From Prunus persica (lineage: Eukaryota; Streptophyta; Magnoliopsida; Rosales; Rosaceae), in NCBI RefSeq assembly GCF_000346465.2, contig NC_034016.1, positions 1,153,481 to 1,217,480 on the forward strand: a stretch of DNA of 64,000 bases. Reading direction: 5' to 3'. The notes below the pieces were generated by a model, which saw only the letters and a program-made list of their open reading frames with translations, did no database searches and was not told the origin of the DNA. Each line of letters opens with the position of its first letter. Position 1 is the stretch's first letter. A program made the translations under genes and the position numbers. Below, piece by piece: positions 34,473 to 45,955 of the stretch.

Positions 34473-37303
34473 TGTTGGAATAAAAAAATCACAAAAATCA
34501 CAAAATATTGGAACGTGGGGGGAAGTTTAAAAAAAGTGGGGGGAAGTTTGGAAAAAGGTGGGGGTCTAAAGAGTTTAGTGGCTCCTATTTTTGGGGGAGC
34601 TGGTTATCCAGTTTTTAGTATAAATATTTTGCATTAAAGGAGGAGGGAGGAGAAAAAAAAGAGGAGAACACGACAGAAGAAGAAAACTGTTGCAGAAGGA
34701 AAATTGCAGGAGCACAAATACAAGAGGAGATTTTCACAGGTATTTGGATCCTGTCAATTAATTCTTGTTGGGTGGCAACCCTCAAATCATTTTTTCTTGG
34801 ATGATGAATCCATATTGGGTGGCAACCCTCAAATAAAACTCTTGGATGATAAATCCATAATGGGTGGCAACCCTTAAATCATGAACAATAAATCCATGAA
34901 AGGATTCCTGTTTAACAAAGCTCTGCCGAGCAAGAGGAAATCCTTTGAAATGGAGATGGTGTTTGGAGGGTTAATTCCAAAAATGTACAAAAAAAAACAA
35001 GAGAGCGTGAATTACCTCTTGGGCTTTCTCACCACTCCTCTCCATCTCTGTTTAAGAAGGCCTATATTTTTCTCTCTGAGCAAACTACATCAAAAAAATG
35101 TAAAGGATGTTAGTCATGAAGAAAAGAATAGGCAGAGAAAAAATGGAGATCTGTAAAACAAAGGGGAAAGAAAATAGAGGCCATATTTTTCTGTCACAGC
35201 CTCTCTCAAGAGCACAAATCCAGGTTGGGTACAAAACCCACAAACAAAATCACTGAGGGTTTAATCTCACAGCAAATAAAAAATAAACTGTGCTTGAAAA
35301 GGAAGACAACCATGTTGGCTGTGGCTCGGCCTGATGCTGCAGATAGCAGCAGCAAATAACAAAGAAGAAGGAAGACTCCTGTCGAAAGAGAAAAGGGGAG
35401 AAAGTTTCGGGGGTACGGTTGGCCACAACAAACAAAACTTAAAACTAGTTGGGCTCTGGGTGTGTGAAAGAAATTTTAAAAAAAAAAAAGAGTGGCCACG
35501 TTTTGGTTGGCAGTTCCATATGGCAGCTTTGAAAAGAAAAGGAAAGAAGGTGGCTGTACGCCACTTCGCTGGGTTAAAAGGAGCACAACTTGGGAAGGGC
35601 CACGTTGCCCATGCATTGAATCCCCCATTCATTGGTTTCCTAGCAAACAGCCAAAGTGCAGAGCATGATATATGACAATTAAAAAACAAGTTTTGCTACA
35701 GCCATAGAAAAAGAAGGAGAAAAGCCAACAAGCAAAAAAAAAAGGAAAAGGGAAGTGGCTGACGCCACTTATTGAAATTGGAAGAAAAGTAAAATAAATG
35801 GGACAAAAGACTTGGTGTTGCAGAGAAAGAGAAGAAGAAAAGTCAACAAGTAACAAAAGAAAAGAAAAGGGGAGTGGCTGTACGCCACTTTGGTTATTTT
35901 GCACATGGATGAAGCCTTGAGGTCAGGCTAACAGGAAGGAAAAGATGTCAGTTTAGGTGAAGGGGTAAACTGTGACCAACAAAGAAGAGCCGTACCTTGT
36001 GGAGGTTTTCTTGTGAAAAAGTCTGACAGTGAGGCAGTAAATAGTTAATGGCATGAAGTTTGAGCCAGGGTCAGTCTGGCACTCTAAATAGAGCAGAAGT
36101 GTCTTGGCAGTAGCGTAACTCTTCTCCAAGTCAGAAATTACGAGTCCTTTACAGTCTCTATCTCTGAAGTCCTAGTTCAATTGTGATTGGTTTTCGATAA
36201 ACCAAATGAGCACAAACCAACAGATAAAAAAATATATATGTGTTAAAGGGCTCATAGTCAAATTACTAAGTTATATACCCTGTAATTCTTAAAGGCCCAA
36301 TATATTTAGTGGGTGGCCAAATAATTACCCATTAAATTTATAGAGGTCTAGATTTCTTATTTCCTATCATATGGTTAATGGATTAATTCAACAATCCTCA
36401 TAGCCATATTTGGGCCCAAATGCAATTGTCAATTGTAGAAAATTAGTGGGTTCATTAAAATGGCTCATTATTTTTCTTGGACATTGACAATAAGAAAAAT
36501 GGTACAAAACCATCTAATTTTTCTCATGGGTCATCTACCCATGCAAATTTCAATGAGATTAAATCCAAATCTCTCAAATACAAATTCTCAATTAGCGGGC
36601 CACACTTACCCATTAATTTTCAATTTTTCTCATAGGTCATCTACTTATGAAAATCTTCAAATCGTCTCAAAGACACCAACTCTAAATTATTGGGCCACAC
36701 TTACCCATTAATTTCTAAATTTTGGAACTACGTCGGTTTGATCCCCGTTAAGGGTACGTAGGCAGTCTAACATCTCAATAGGCGCAACCGCAACCAATTT
36801 GAATCACTGGTTACATCAACCAAATTCCCCCAAAATCAAATATCTACCTTTACACAAATCAAATTCGAACTACGTTGGTTTGATCCCTTTAAAAGGGTAC
36901 GTAGGCAATCTAGAGATTCAATCTTGATGCAACCATCCCAAACATATTTCCATATCGAATCCCTGGTTTATTCAGCTAAATTCACTCAAACTCCTCAATT
37001 AAACCCATTCAAATTCTTCGTTTTGTGATGAGTCATTTATTCATCATGAATCTTTGAACTACGAGTGGCTTGATTCCTGCAAAGGATACGTAGGCATCCT
37101 GAGGTTGGACTTGGGAGTAGCTGCAAAATCAAAACACACACGTTCTGTTTCTTTATGATGGAATCAAAGGGTTTTCCCTTGAAGCAAGGGATTGTAATTA
37201 AGAGACTTGCGTCTCGAATGGGTCGAACCTAAAATAATAAAACCCCATTATTTAATTAGTGGTGGTGAAATTATATTAGGAAGATCACCATTTTCCTTCA
37301 ACA
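34473..37303 (+). repeat. Nested gypsy 5' LTR (2831 bp)
   Basis: Direct repeat of 49036-51866. A TATA box GTATAAATATT lies at about 34618. Inside, GGGTGGCAACCC recurs three times (34771, 34818, 34860) in a short tandem block, and the GAACTACG..GGGTACGTAGGCA motif occurs at 36725, 36867 and 37056. Open frames inside the LTR look like chance. Confidence 0.95.
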
Positions 37304-37328
37304 TAATTTTTGGCACGCCCGGTGGGAC
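37304..37328 (+). other. Nested gypsy primer binding site
   Basis: Just inside the 5' LTR, after a short spacer, the sequence reads TGGCACGCCCGGTGGGAC, the position and style of a tRNA-complementary PBS in Tat/Ogre-type elements. The tRNA species is not assigned. Confidence 0.65.
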
Positions 37329-37416
37329 CCATTTACCTTTTCATCTCCAATCATAAAGTGACTAATGTTTGTTTTATTTATTTGTGTTTTTCATCAGGTT
37401 AACAAAACCAGATACG

Positions 37417-40400
37417 ATGGCACCACAAGTAACGATTTTCTTTCACAAAATTGAAACTACCAAGAATGCGTGCACCAAACGAGTAGGGTTCAAAAAGACT
37501 TTCATTGTTGGTGAGAGCCTCATCAAGTGCACTGTGCCAAAGCCCATTCAGAGGGCCAGACCTCAGGTCACTCCTAAGGTCGTCAAGACCCAATTGAAGA
37601 AAACTGCGTCCAAGAACGCTCTCCGAAATGGAAGAAAGAGGGCTGCGCGTGCTTTAAGAAAGAAAGAAGCAAAAAAGGAGTCTATTGAGGCAATCTTATC
37701 CCAGCTTTCTGGGACAAGCCCAATAATGACTGAGGGCAAGAACACCTTAACCACCCTGGCTGTGCCGACTCCCAAGAGAACAAATACTTCCCAATTTGTC
37801 CAAATCATGATTGGATCAATTCCAGTCAACCTATATCCTACAGATTCTGTTCTGATGACTTCCACCAACGAAGCTAGAGATGAAGGTCAAAAGGACGACT
37901 TCGTGAAGAACGTCGAGGTCCAAGAGGCCGAACCTCCATCAAGCCTTAGAGCCCATGTTGTGGAATCCACATTACAAGAGGTTTACCCATGTTCTTCTAA
38001 GGGTAAAAGCAGAGCCACCGTCATGAAAAAAAAGGTGGTGAACATACCTCATCCACAAAGGAAACGCGTGAAAAAGGTGAAGATAACTGATGTTTCAAGG
38101 GATCAGATTCCCGTATCACAAGGGGGAGTCCCAAAACCTCAAGATCAGTCGAGGACCTACGTGGGTCCATTGACTCGTTCTAAATCCCGAAACATGGTTG
38201 GGACGATTATTCCCGAGTTATCCAGTCTAAGCTCAACCTTGGTTGATTATTTGCAATGGAATCCTCTCTATGATGATCCTGTATCTCAAACTCAAGAGAA
38301 TGATTGTATATCATCCCAAGGGGCCAAACTTCATGAGGGAGTGGAAAGCATGCAAGTCATGATGACTGGTACTTCTAATACTGAGGACCAGTTACCTTTA
38401 ATCCAAGAAATGATGCAAGACCTGCGAAGGGAAATGCAGCAGAAGTTGGCAGAAAAAGACGCGGAAATAGCGTTACTATCCGCTCGGCTGAAAGGAAAAA
38501 ACATCATAGGTGAGCAAGACATGAGCAAAACAAATGAATCGACCGCCCAAGAACAACAAACAAAAGAGGAAAAAGCAGAAAGCTCTACGAGCACAATTTC
38601 CCCAAATGACATAAAGGTGTTAATTGCTGAAGGAATTCGTGAGTTCCAATTGTCTATAGCACCTCCTGTTCAAGGGTATCGAAAACCTTTCCCTTCTCAC
38701 TATGACGCCATACCATTCCCGAAGGGTTATCAACGGCCTATATTTGATAAATTTGATGGCATAAGTAGCTCACCCCATGAACATTTGGCACATTTTTACT
38801 CAGCATGTGGCGAGACATCTCAGTCAGACGCTTTTCTGGTGCGTCAATTTGTCCAATCCCTAAAAGGGTCAGCTTTCACTTGGTATACACAACTGCCACC
38901 AGGTTCTATCCTGACATGGGACGACATGCAAAAAGCATTTTTGGCACAGTTTGTGAGTTCAAAGAAGAAGGTCTCGATCATGGACCTAGCCCAAACTACC
39001 CAAAAGCCAGGGGAAAGTGCTAATGACTTCATAATGAGATGGAGGAGCCTCAATCTTCAATGCCCGGAGAAAATTACTGAGCAATCAGCCGTGCAAATGT
39101 GCTATAACAACCTCATACCAGATATTGCGACTTTTGTTGCCACTGCTGAACCCCAATCATTTGATGCCTTGGTGTCAAAGGCGAGCAATGTTGAAAGACA
39201 AATTGCTCGTCAAAAGTCCGCGACCCAAAAAATTCAATTTGGGGAGAAGAAAAATGACAAGAAGTCTGCAAAGGGAGAGTCATTGGCCACTTTTGTCAAA
39301 ACAGAAACGAGAAATGACAAAGGCCAAAGCAAAGACCCACCCAAAAGGCTCACTCTCAAAGAGCGCAAAGAGGTTAAATATTCTTTCAACGATGAGGATG
39401 TAGAAGAAATCTTTGACCAACTTTTGGCCTCCAATGGTATTGCTTTGCCAGAATCAAAGCGTCCTGCTGAGGCTAACAAGACAAATGACCCTAGGTATTG
39501 TCGGTATCATCACCTCATCAGTCATACGCTCAAGGATTGTTATATCCTGAAAGACAAAATTCAAGAGCTCCTCAACAATGGTGGCTTGGTGATAGACTCT
39601 TCTCCCCAACATCATTCAGCTGCGGCAAATATGATAGTGGAAAAGCTCACACCTACCACTACACCACTAGACGGAGTGAAACTTGCAGGTATTAATACTG
39701 ACAATGAGGGTACAATTGTGCATGCCTATCCAAATGCACCGTGGTTTAGTGATCTTCAAATTCCCGCTCTTCATGAGCTTATGACTGCACCCAGTCTAGA
39801 GGTATGGGAAGATTCTTCGGCCGACGAATCTGCTGAGGGGTGGAAGACATTTGTTAAAAGAGCCAAGCACATGGCCAAACATTTCCCACCCAATCACAAA
39901 TCTGTTTCTCGTCCTGGTGTCAAGATTCGAGGCATGCCAGCCTTAAAAAATAAAAGGAAGAAGAAGAAGGTGCAAAAGAAGGTTCATATCCCTCAAGAGG
40001 ATGAATATGAGCAACCCGCAAGGGTCCCTGTCACACTCACTGAATTCTTGCCAGTTGAGTTCTTCTCGAGTGAATCCGAGGTTGAGGAAGAAATTATCCA
40101 ATGCAATATGGTTTCTGTGGGAGAATATGAGGTTGACACAGAGATTGATGAGATTAACCTCCGCTCCGGTCGGAGCATCCCATCTGCCAATAAACAACAA
40201 GAAAATGAGGAAGCTGATCCCTTTAAAATCGAGAAGAAGTCAAAGGCGAAAGAGATTAAGGTCTCCTTGTCGGAAAAAGCTGTTGCAAGGGAAGTTCCAC
40301 CGTCCTCTTCAAAAGCAAAAGACCTTGAGCCCGACACTAGTAAAACAAAAGAGCCTTCACAATCACATGCACTTAAGTATGATATCTGGGCTCATCTTAA

Positions 40401-40665
40401 GCGCATCCCCGCTCCTTTAAGTGTTTATGACGCTTTACAAATGTCGAGAGAGCTTAGAGAAGCACTTGTAATGGCTTTAAAGAGCCCGGATTTGTACAAA
40501 TCATGTTTCAAATCAGTAGAGGTCCACACAACTGAAACCTCGAAGTTTTGTGCATCGTGTCTGGCAGCAATTACCTTCGGTGAAGATGACTTCTTACTTG
40601 GATCCAAATTCCATAATCGACCTCTTGCGAAGTTGGAGGCACGATCATCAATCGAATCTTGTTAG
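37417..40665 (+). CDS. gag: Nested gypsy Gag polyprotein
   Basis: An open frame of 1082 codons from the ATG at 37417 (MAPQVTIFFHK). An upstream in-frame ATG at 37369 lies before an AG acceptor-like TTTTTCATCAG and is less likely. A long basic, low-complexity N-terminus (residues 1-350) and a coiled stretch (MMQDLRREMQQKLAEKDAEI, near 335) precede the Retrotrans_gag domain at about residues 430-590 (RPIFDKFDG.., FVQSLKGSAFTWYTQLPPGS, WDDMQKAFLAQF). A Cys/His cluster CRYHHLISHTLKDC follows near 695. Gag packages element RNA into virus-like particles (family knowledge). The frame ends just before the protease, which is read in the -1 frame. Confidence 0.88.
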   Translation: MAPQVTIFFHKIETTKNACTKRVGFKKTFIVGESLIKCTVPKPIQRARPQVTPKVVKTQLKKTASKNALRNGRKRAARALRKKEAKKESIEAILSQLSGTSPIMTEGKNTLTTLAVPTPKRTNTSQFVQIMIGSIPVNLYPTDSVLMTSTNEARDEGQKDDFVKNVEVQEAEPPSSLRAHVVESTLQEVYPCSSKGKSRATVMKKKVVNIPHPQRKRVKKVKITDVSRDQIPVSQGGVPKPQDQSRTYVGPLTRSKSRNMVGTIIPELSSLSSTLVDYLQWNPLYDDPVSQTQENDCISSQGAKLHEGVESMQVMMTGTSNTEDQLPLIQEMMQDLRREMQQKLAEKDAEIALLSARLKGKNIIGEQDMSKTNESTAQEQQTKEEKAESSTSTISPNDIKVLIAEGIREFQLSIAPPVQGYRKPFPSHYDAIPFPKGYQRPIFDKFDGISSSPHEHLAHFYSACGETSQSDAFLVRQFVQSLKGSAFTWYTQLPPGSILTWDDMQKAFLAQFVSSKKKVSIMDLAQTTQKPGESANDFIMRWRSLNLQCPEKITEQSAVQMCYNNLIPDIATFVATAEPQSFDALVSKASNVERQIARQKSATQKIQFGEKKNDKKSAKGESLATFVKTETRNDKGQSKDPPKRLTLKERKEVKYSFNDEDVEEIFDQLLASNGIALPESKRPAEANKTNDPRYCRYHHLISHTLKDCYILKDKIQELLNNGGLVIDSSPQHHSAAANMIVEKLTPTTTPLDGVKLAGINTDNEGTIVHAYPNAPWFSDLQIPALHELMTAPSLEVWEDSSADESAEGWKTFVKRAKHMAKHFPPNHKSVSRPGVKIRGMPALKNKRKKKKVQKKVHIPQEDEYEQPARVPVTLTEFLPVEFFSSESEVEEEIIQCNMVSVGEYEVDTEIDEINLRSGRSIPSANKQQENEEADPFKIEKKSKAKEIKVSLSEKAVAREVPPSSSKAKDLEPDTSKTKEPSQSHALKYDIWAHLKRIPAPLSVYDALQMSRELREALVMALKSPDLYKSCFKSVEVHTTETSKFCASCLAAITFGEDDFLLGSKFHNRPLAKLEARSSIESC

Positions 40666-43600
40666 ATTGTGGTTCGGCTGTGAATCTTATCCCTTTAAAG
40701 ACACTTCATGCTATAGGGATGAGTGCCCGACAATTATCTCCATCTATGCTGACTATTCAAGGGTTCAATCAACTTGGGCAAAAAGCCATGGGTTCTATCG
40801 CACTGCAAGTGGAAATAGGGGAACTATATTCAGATGCCATATTCCATGTGATCGATGCTGACACTTCATACAATGTTCTCCTAGGACGCCCATGGCTCCA
40901 TACATATGGCGTAGTCCCTTCCACACTTCACCAGTGCTTCAAATACTCGATGGATGGGGAAGTCAAGAGCGTTTCAGCTGACATGGACCCATTCAGAGGC
41001 GAAGAGGTAAATTACTCGGATGCAAAATTTTACAGTCCACTAGGTATCTCATTCACACAGCCATCAAAGGTTGATAAAGAGGAAAGAGTGACTGTTGAAA
41101 CGGGAAAGGCACAAAAGGTAGAAGTACCCAAACCTTCAAACGTAATTCGAGTGAAGCTAAAACCTCGTGGTACGCCATTCTCAAAAGTGGAAGAAATCCC
41201 GACTGCAAAGGCTCCCAAGCCAAAGATAATTATCAAGACTTCAAAAAAGGAGCCTAGTGAAAAGGAAACAAGTTCCTCGAAACAAACAATGGAGTCACTG
41301 ATGACGGCAAGCTACATTCGTCCTCTTCGTAAGATCAATCAGTCTATCCCAGGGGACGATTTGGTCATTTCGACTACTTTTGGCAAAAACAAGGGCCTGA
41401 GTAAACGTATAGTTCTTCACAAAAAAGAATCATTGCCAGAAACAACATTTACTCCATTAAAGATAAAACTTACAGGCCGTAAAACAAAGAAAAGCAATGC
41501 TAGCCTCACAGTTCAAAATGAGAGTGGTGTGCTCAAAGTGTTTCTTCGAAGGCCACAGCTGGAAGTTTCCGAGTCTGAGATACTCACTAATATGGAACAA
41601 GCTATGTTTAGAGAAGATGAGGTGAATATAAGGCCGCTACGCGTCTCTGTGTTCAAACGCTTAGGGAGCAGACAGCCATCCCGCATCTCAGTCTTTCACC
41701 GCTTGGAAAACCCTCCCAATTCTCAACAAGGGAAAGTCCATAATAAAAGGAAATGGAAGGTTAGGAGTCAAGAGAAAGCCGTGATCGAGAAGGTCAAAAG
41801 GGTGAAAATAAAGGATGACCTTGTCCAAGTCAATTGCACCTCTTTCAAAGAAGCAGTGGGCCAAGATGATGATCCTCAAGATATCGAGGGATTCATTGAC
41901 ATAGTCCAACCAGCTCCACCCCAAATGGAGGAGGGTGGTCAAGCCACAATTGATGATCTGCAAGAAATTAATCTTGGTACAGTTGACGACCCAAAACCTA
42001 TCTTTGTCAGTGCTTCGTTAACGCCGCAAGAGTTAGAAGAATACACATAACTGTTGCAAGAGTACCGAGACATATTTGCATGGAGTTATCTAGACATGCT
42101 AGGGTTAGACCCAAACGTTGCAGTTCACAAACTTGGGATACCTAACGAGGTTCGATGGGTGAAGCCAGCGCCACGCCGTTTTCGGCCAGAGCTAACAATC
42201 CAAATAGAAATTGAGATTGACAAGCTTATTGCTGCCGGTTTTATTCGAGAAGTCCACTATCCCACTTGGTTGTCCAATATTGTTCCAGTACTTAAAAAAA
42301 AAACTGGGGCACTGCGTATATGCGTGGACTATAGAGATGTCAATGACGCATGCCCAAAAGATGAGTTTCCGCTCCCAATCACAGAATTATTGGTAGATGC
42401 AACAACCGGTTTTGGTGCTCTATCGTTCATGGATGGATTCTCAGGTTACAACCAAATAAAAATGGCTCCAGAGGATCAAGAAAAAACTGCCTTCCGCACT
42501 CCAAAAGGAATATATTGCTACACTGTGATGCCTTTTGGGTTGAAAAATGCTGGGGCAACTTACCAAAGAGCTATGACAACAATTTTCAATGACATGCTTC
42601 ACAATACTATTGAGTGTTACGTTGATGATTTGGTGGTTAAAACCAGGAAAAGGGAACATCATTTGAGTGACTTAAAACGAGTTTTTGATAGACTCCGAAA
42701 GCACCAGTTGAAAATGAACCCCTTGAAGTGTGCATTTGGGGTAACTTCAGGCAAATTCCTTGGCTTCGTTGTCCGACATCGAGGAATTGAAATTGATCCC
42801 TCAAAAATCAAGGCAATCCGTGAAATGCCTCCCCCTCAAAATTTAAGGGAGTTGCGAGGGTTGCAAGGGAGACTAGCCTATATACGACGGTTCATCTCAA
42901 ATCTTTCTGGAAGGTGCCAACCATTCTCGAGGCTCATGAAGAAGGATGTTCCATTTGTATAGGATCAAGCATGTCAAAATGCCTTAGAAAGCATTAAACA
43001 ATACCTATTAAATCCGCCAGTTCTTATGGCGCCAATTAAAGGGAAGCCCTTAATCTTGTATATTGCAGCGTTAGAACGCTCGTTGGGGGCATTGCTCGCT
43101 CAACACAATGATGATGGAAAGGAAAATGCACTCTACTACTTGAGTAGAACACTCGTAGGGGCAGAACAAAATTACACCCCTATCGAAAAGGTCTGCCTTG
43201 CATTAGTGTTTGCTGTCCAGAAACTACGACACTACATCCTCTCTCATAGAGTCATCTTGATTTCCAAGGCAGATCCGCTCCGATATTTAATGTCCAAGCC
43301 TGTGCTCTCTGGGCGAATAGCCAAGTGGTCACTCCTCCTCTCTGAGTTTGAGATAAAATTTGTGCCACAAAAGGCGATCAAAGGGCAAGCTCTTGCCGAT
43401 TTCTTGGCTGCTCATCCTACTCCCGACAACATGGAGTTACCTGCAGATTTGCCTGATGAGGAGGTGTTCACAATAGAAGCACTTACATGGCAACTATATT
43501 TTGATGGGGCAGCAAGAAGAAACGGAGCTGGGGCAGGATTAGTATTCATCACGCCGTCTGGGGGCTTAATCCCATACTCATTCTCCTTACTAACTTTATG

Positions 43601-45257
43601 TTCGAATAATGTGGCAGAATACGAGGCACTCATCATTGGCCTTGAAATTGCCCTCGAGATGCATATTGATTGTTTGCAAGCATATGGTGATTCACAGTTG
43701 GCCGTCAGACAGTTGAATGGTCAATATGCAGTCAGAAATGCTACTCTCGTCCCATACCATGAAAGGGCGAAGTATCTCATGTCACAGTTTCAAGACATTC
43801 ATGTTAGTCACATCCCGAGGTCGGAAAATGATAAAGCTGATGCACTAGCTAATTTGGCTGCATCGTTAACACTACCTAGCGAAAGGGATATCCAAGTCAC
43901 CGTTGGGGAACGTTATTTGCTACCCCCAGCTATAGAGAGAATTGAAGAAGTTGTGGATTCAAACGTTATCACGTCCTCCGAATGTGAGGAGGAACCGGAT
44001 GATCTTGATTGGCGCCATCCCATAATCGAGTATCTACTACTTGGCAAGTTACCAAATGACTCAAGGAAAAAGGCTGAAGTCCGACGCAGAGCCACTCGAT
44101 TTCTGTACTTAAATGATACCTTGTACAAAAGATCATTTGATGGTATGTTGTTAAGGTGTCTGTCGAAACAAGATGCAACTAAGGCCCTTCATGATACTCA
44201 TGCTGGCACTTGTGGTGCTCATCAAGCTGGTCCAAAACTTTCGAACCAACTGAAGAGATTGGGTTATTACTGGCCAACAATGGTCCGAGACTCAATAAAA
44301 TTTGCAACCACATGTAAAGATTGCCAATTACATGGAGATTTTATTCACCAACCTCCCCAACAATTGCATCCGACAACTTTGTCTTGGCCATTTGAAGCTT
44401 GGGGTTTAGATGTTATTGGCATGATAAAGCCTAAGTCATCACGTCAACATCAATACATCTTGGCCGCGACTGATTACTTCTCTAAATGGGCTGAAGCAAT
44501 TCCTTTAAAGGAGGTACGAGCAGACGATGTTACAAACTTCATAAGGAACCACATCATCTACCGTTATGGGGTTCCATCGAAGATTATATCTGACAATGCA
44601 TTGTATTTCAAATGCAAGTCCATGACCAAGTTGTGCGAGAAGTATAAGTTTCAACACTCGTTCTCCGCGAGTTACAATCCGTCGTCAAATGGTCAAGCTG
44701 AAGCTTTCAATAAAGTATTGTGCAATATCCTAAAGAAGATGGTCTCAGGAAACAAAAGAGATTGGCATGAACGCCTCCCTGAAGCATTATGGGCTTACAG
44801 GACGACCATACGCAACTCAACAGGATGTACACCGTACAATTTGGTGTTTGGTTCTGAGGCGGTTCTACCGTTAGAAGTCCAATTGCCATCGTTAAGGGTA
44901 GCATTACAGCTAACAAACCCCGACGAGAACGCAAATGTGAGGCTGGCAGAATTGGAAGCTCTCGATGAGAAAAGATTGGCGGCTCAACAAAGGCTCGAAA
45001 TATATCAGGCTCAGGTGGCAGGGGCATTCAACAGAAAAGTTAAGTTCAGATCTTTCTCAATTGGAGATTTGGTTTTAACTGTCCGAAGACCCTTCGTCAT
45101 TACTAGGAAAATGCATGGTAAGTTTGAACCTAAGTGGGAGGGGCCCTACGTCATTACTAAGGTTTTCTCCAAGGGTGCCTACGAGTTGTCAAACTCTGAA
45201 GGCAAGTGCATATATCCTTGTGTGAACGGGAAATTCGTCAAGAAATTTTACGCCTGA
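40659..45257 (+). pseudogene. pol: Nested gypsy Pol: protease, RT, RNase H, second RNase H, integrase
   Basis: One frame carries the protease (LLDCGSAVNLIPL, 40660; LLGRPWLHTYG, 40887), RT (CVDYRDVNDACPKDEFPLP; catalytic YVDD at 42617-42628), RNase H (ALYYLSRTLVGAEQNY), a second, archaeal-type RNase H (LYFDGAARRNGAGAG at about 43494, then NNVAEYEALI and GDSQL), and integrase with an H-H-C-C finger (about 44190-44330), core acidic sites in GLDVIG, ISDNA and NGQAEAF, and a C-terminal tail to KKFYA. Two in-frame stops break it: TAA at 42048-42050 and TAG at 42960-42962, where the family has Trp. It overlaps gag by 7 nt in the -1 frame. Without suppression no full Pol is made. Confidence 0.93.
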
Positions 45258-45955
45258 TGTTAAAAAAAAAAAAAAAAAAAAAAAAGAGACCCGTTGGACT
45301 GAAAACCCAAAAGGGCTGTTCAAGCAAAAGTTAGGGTAAATTAAAAAATGCTCGTTGGGCTGAAAACCCGAAAGGGCGGCCCAAGCAAAATTAGAGCACA
45401 AAGAAAAAATAAAATAAAAAATTTGGATTGAAAACCCGAAAGGGCGGCCCAAGTAAAGAACTACGGTTGACTTGATCCCTAAAAAAGGGGTACGTAGGCA
45501 GTCTAGTCTCTAAAAAGCTAGATTCAGTCACAAGACCCCAAATCCCCCTTCATTACCTCAATTCAAGGAGGGTGAACTACATTCGGCTTGATCCCTTCAC
45601 AGGGTACATAGGCAAGCTAGCCCAAAAGCTAGACGCAGCCGTAAACTATCATGAATTCATTCTTGTCCACCGATGGTGTTAGCACGTGGTTAAACTGTTG
45701 TATACTACGCCAAAAAAAAAAAAAAAAAACTCCAACTTCGCACGAGTATAAACTGTGAAATAGAAAAGCAAATCCAACAAAATCTTTATTCTGAAAATTG
45801 TTCTTGGTGGAAAAACTACATTACAAGAGCAAAAGAATACTGAAGTAAAGGCCTACCTACAAATTCTTGGTGGAAACCATACCACAAGAACATTTATTGA
45901 AGGGAAAAATCATGCTAAATAAAAAAAAAAAAAATAATGATAGTAGGCTCATCAC
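45258..45955 (+). repeat. Post-pol repeat region of the nested gypsy element
   Basis: After pol come an A-tract, three copies of the unit GAAAACCCGAAAGGGCGGCC (about 45301, 45365, 45430; the first diverged), and two copies of the GAACTACG..TTGATCCC..GGGTACGTAGGCA motif (45458 and 45573) that also occurs in the LTRs. No protein is encoded. The region separates pol from the convergent antisense gene. Confidence 0.75.

Noticed and set aside
35267..36711. Several frames of 80-140 codons inside the long LTR, repeated at 49830-51274.
   Set aside because: They occur in both LTR copies with no domain similarity, are low-complexity in part, and overlap each other on both strands.
37417..45257. Possible endogenous pararetrovirus.
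   Set aside because: LTRs, PBS, PPT, an integrase and target-site duplications are all present. Plant pararetroviruses lack LTRs and integrase.
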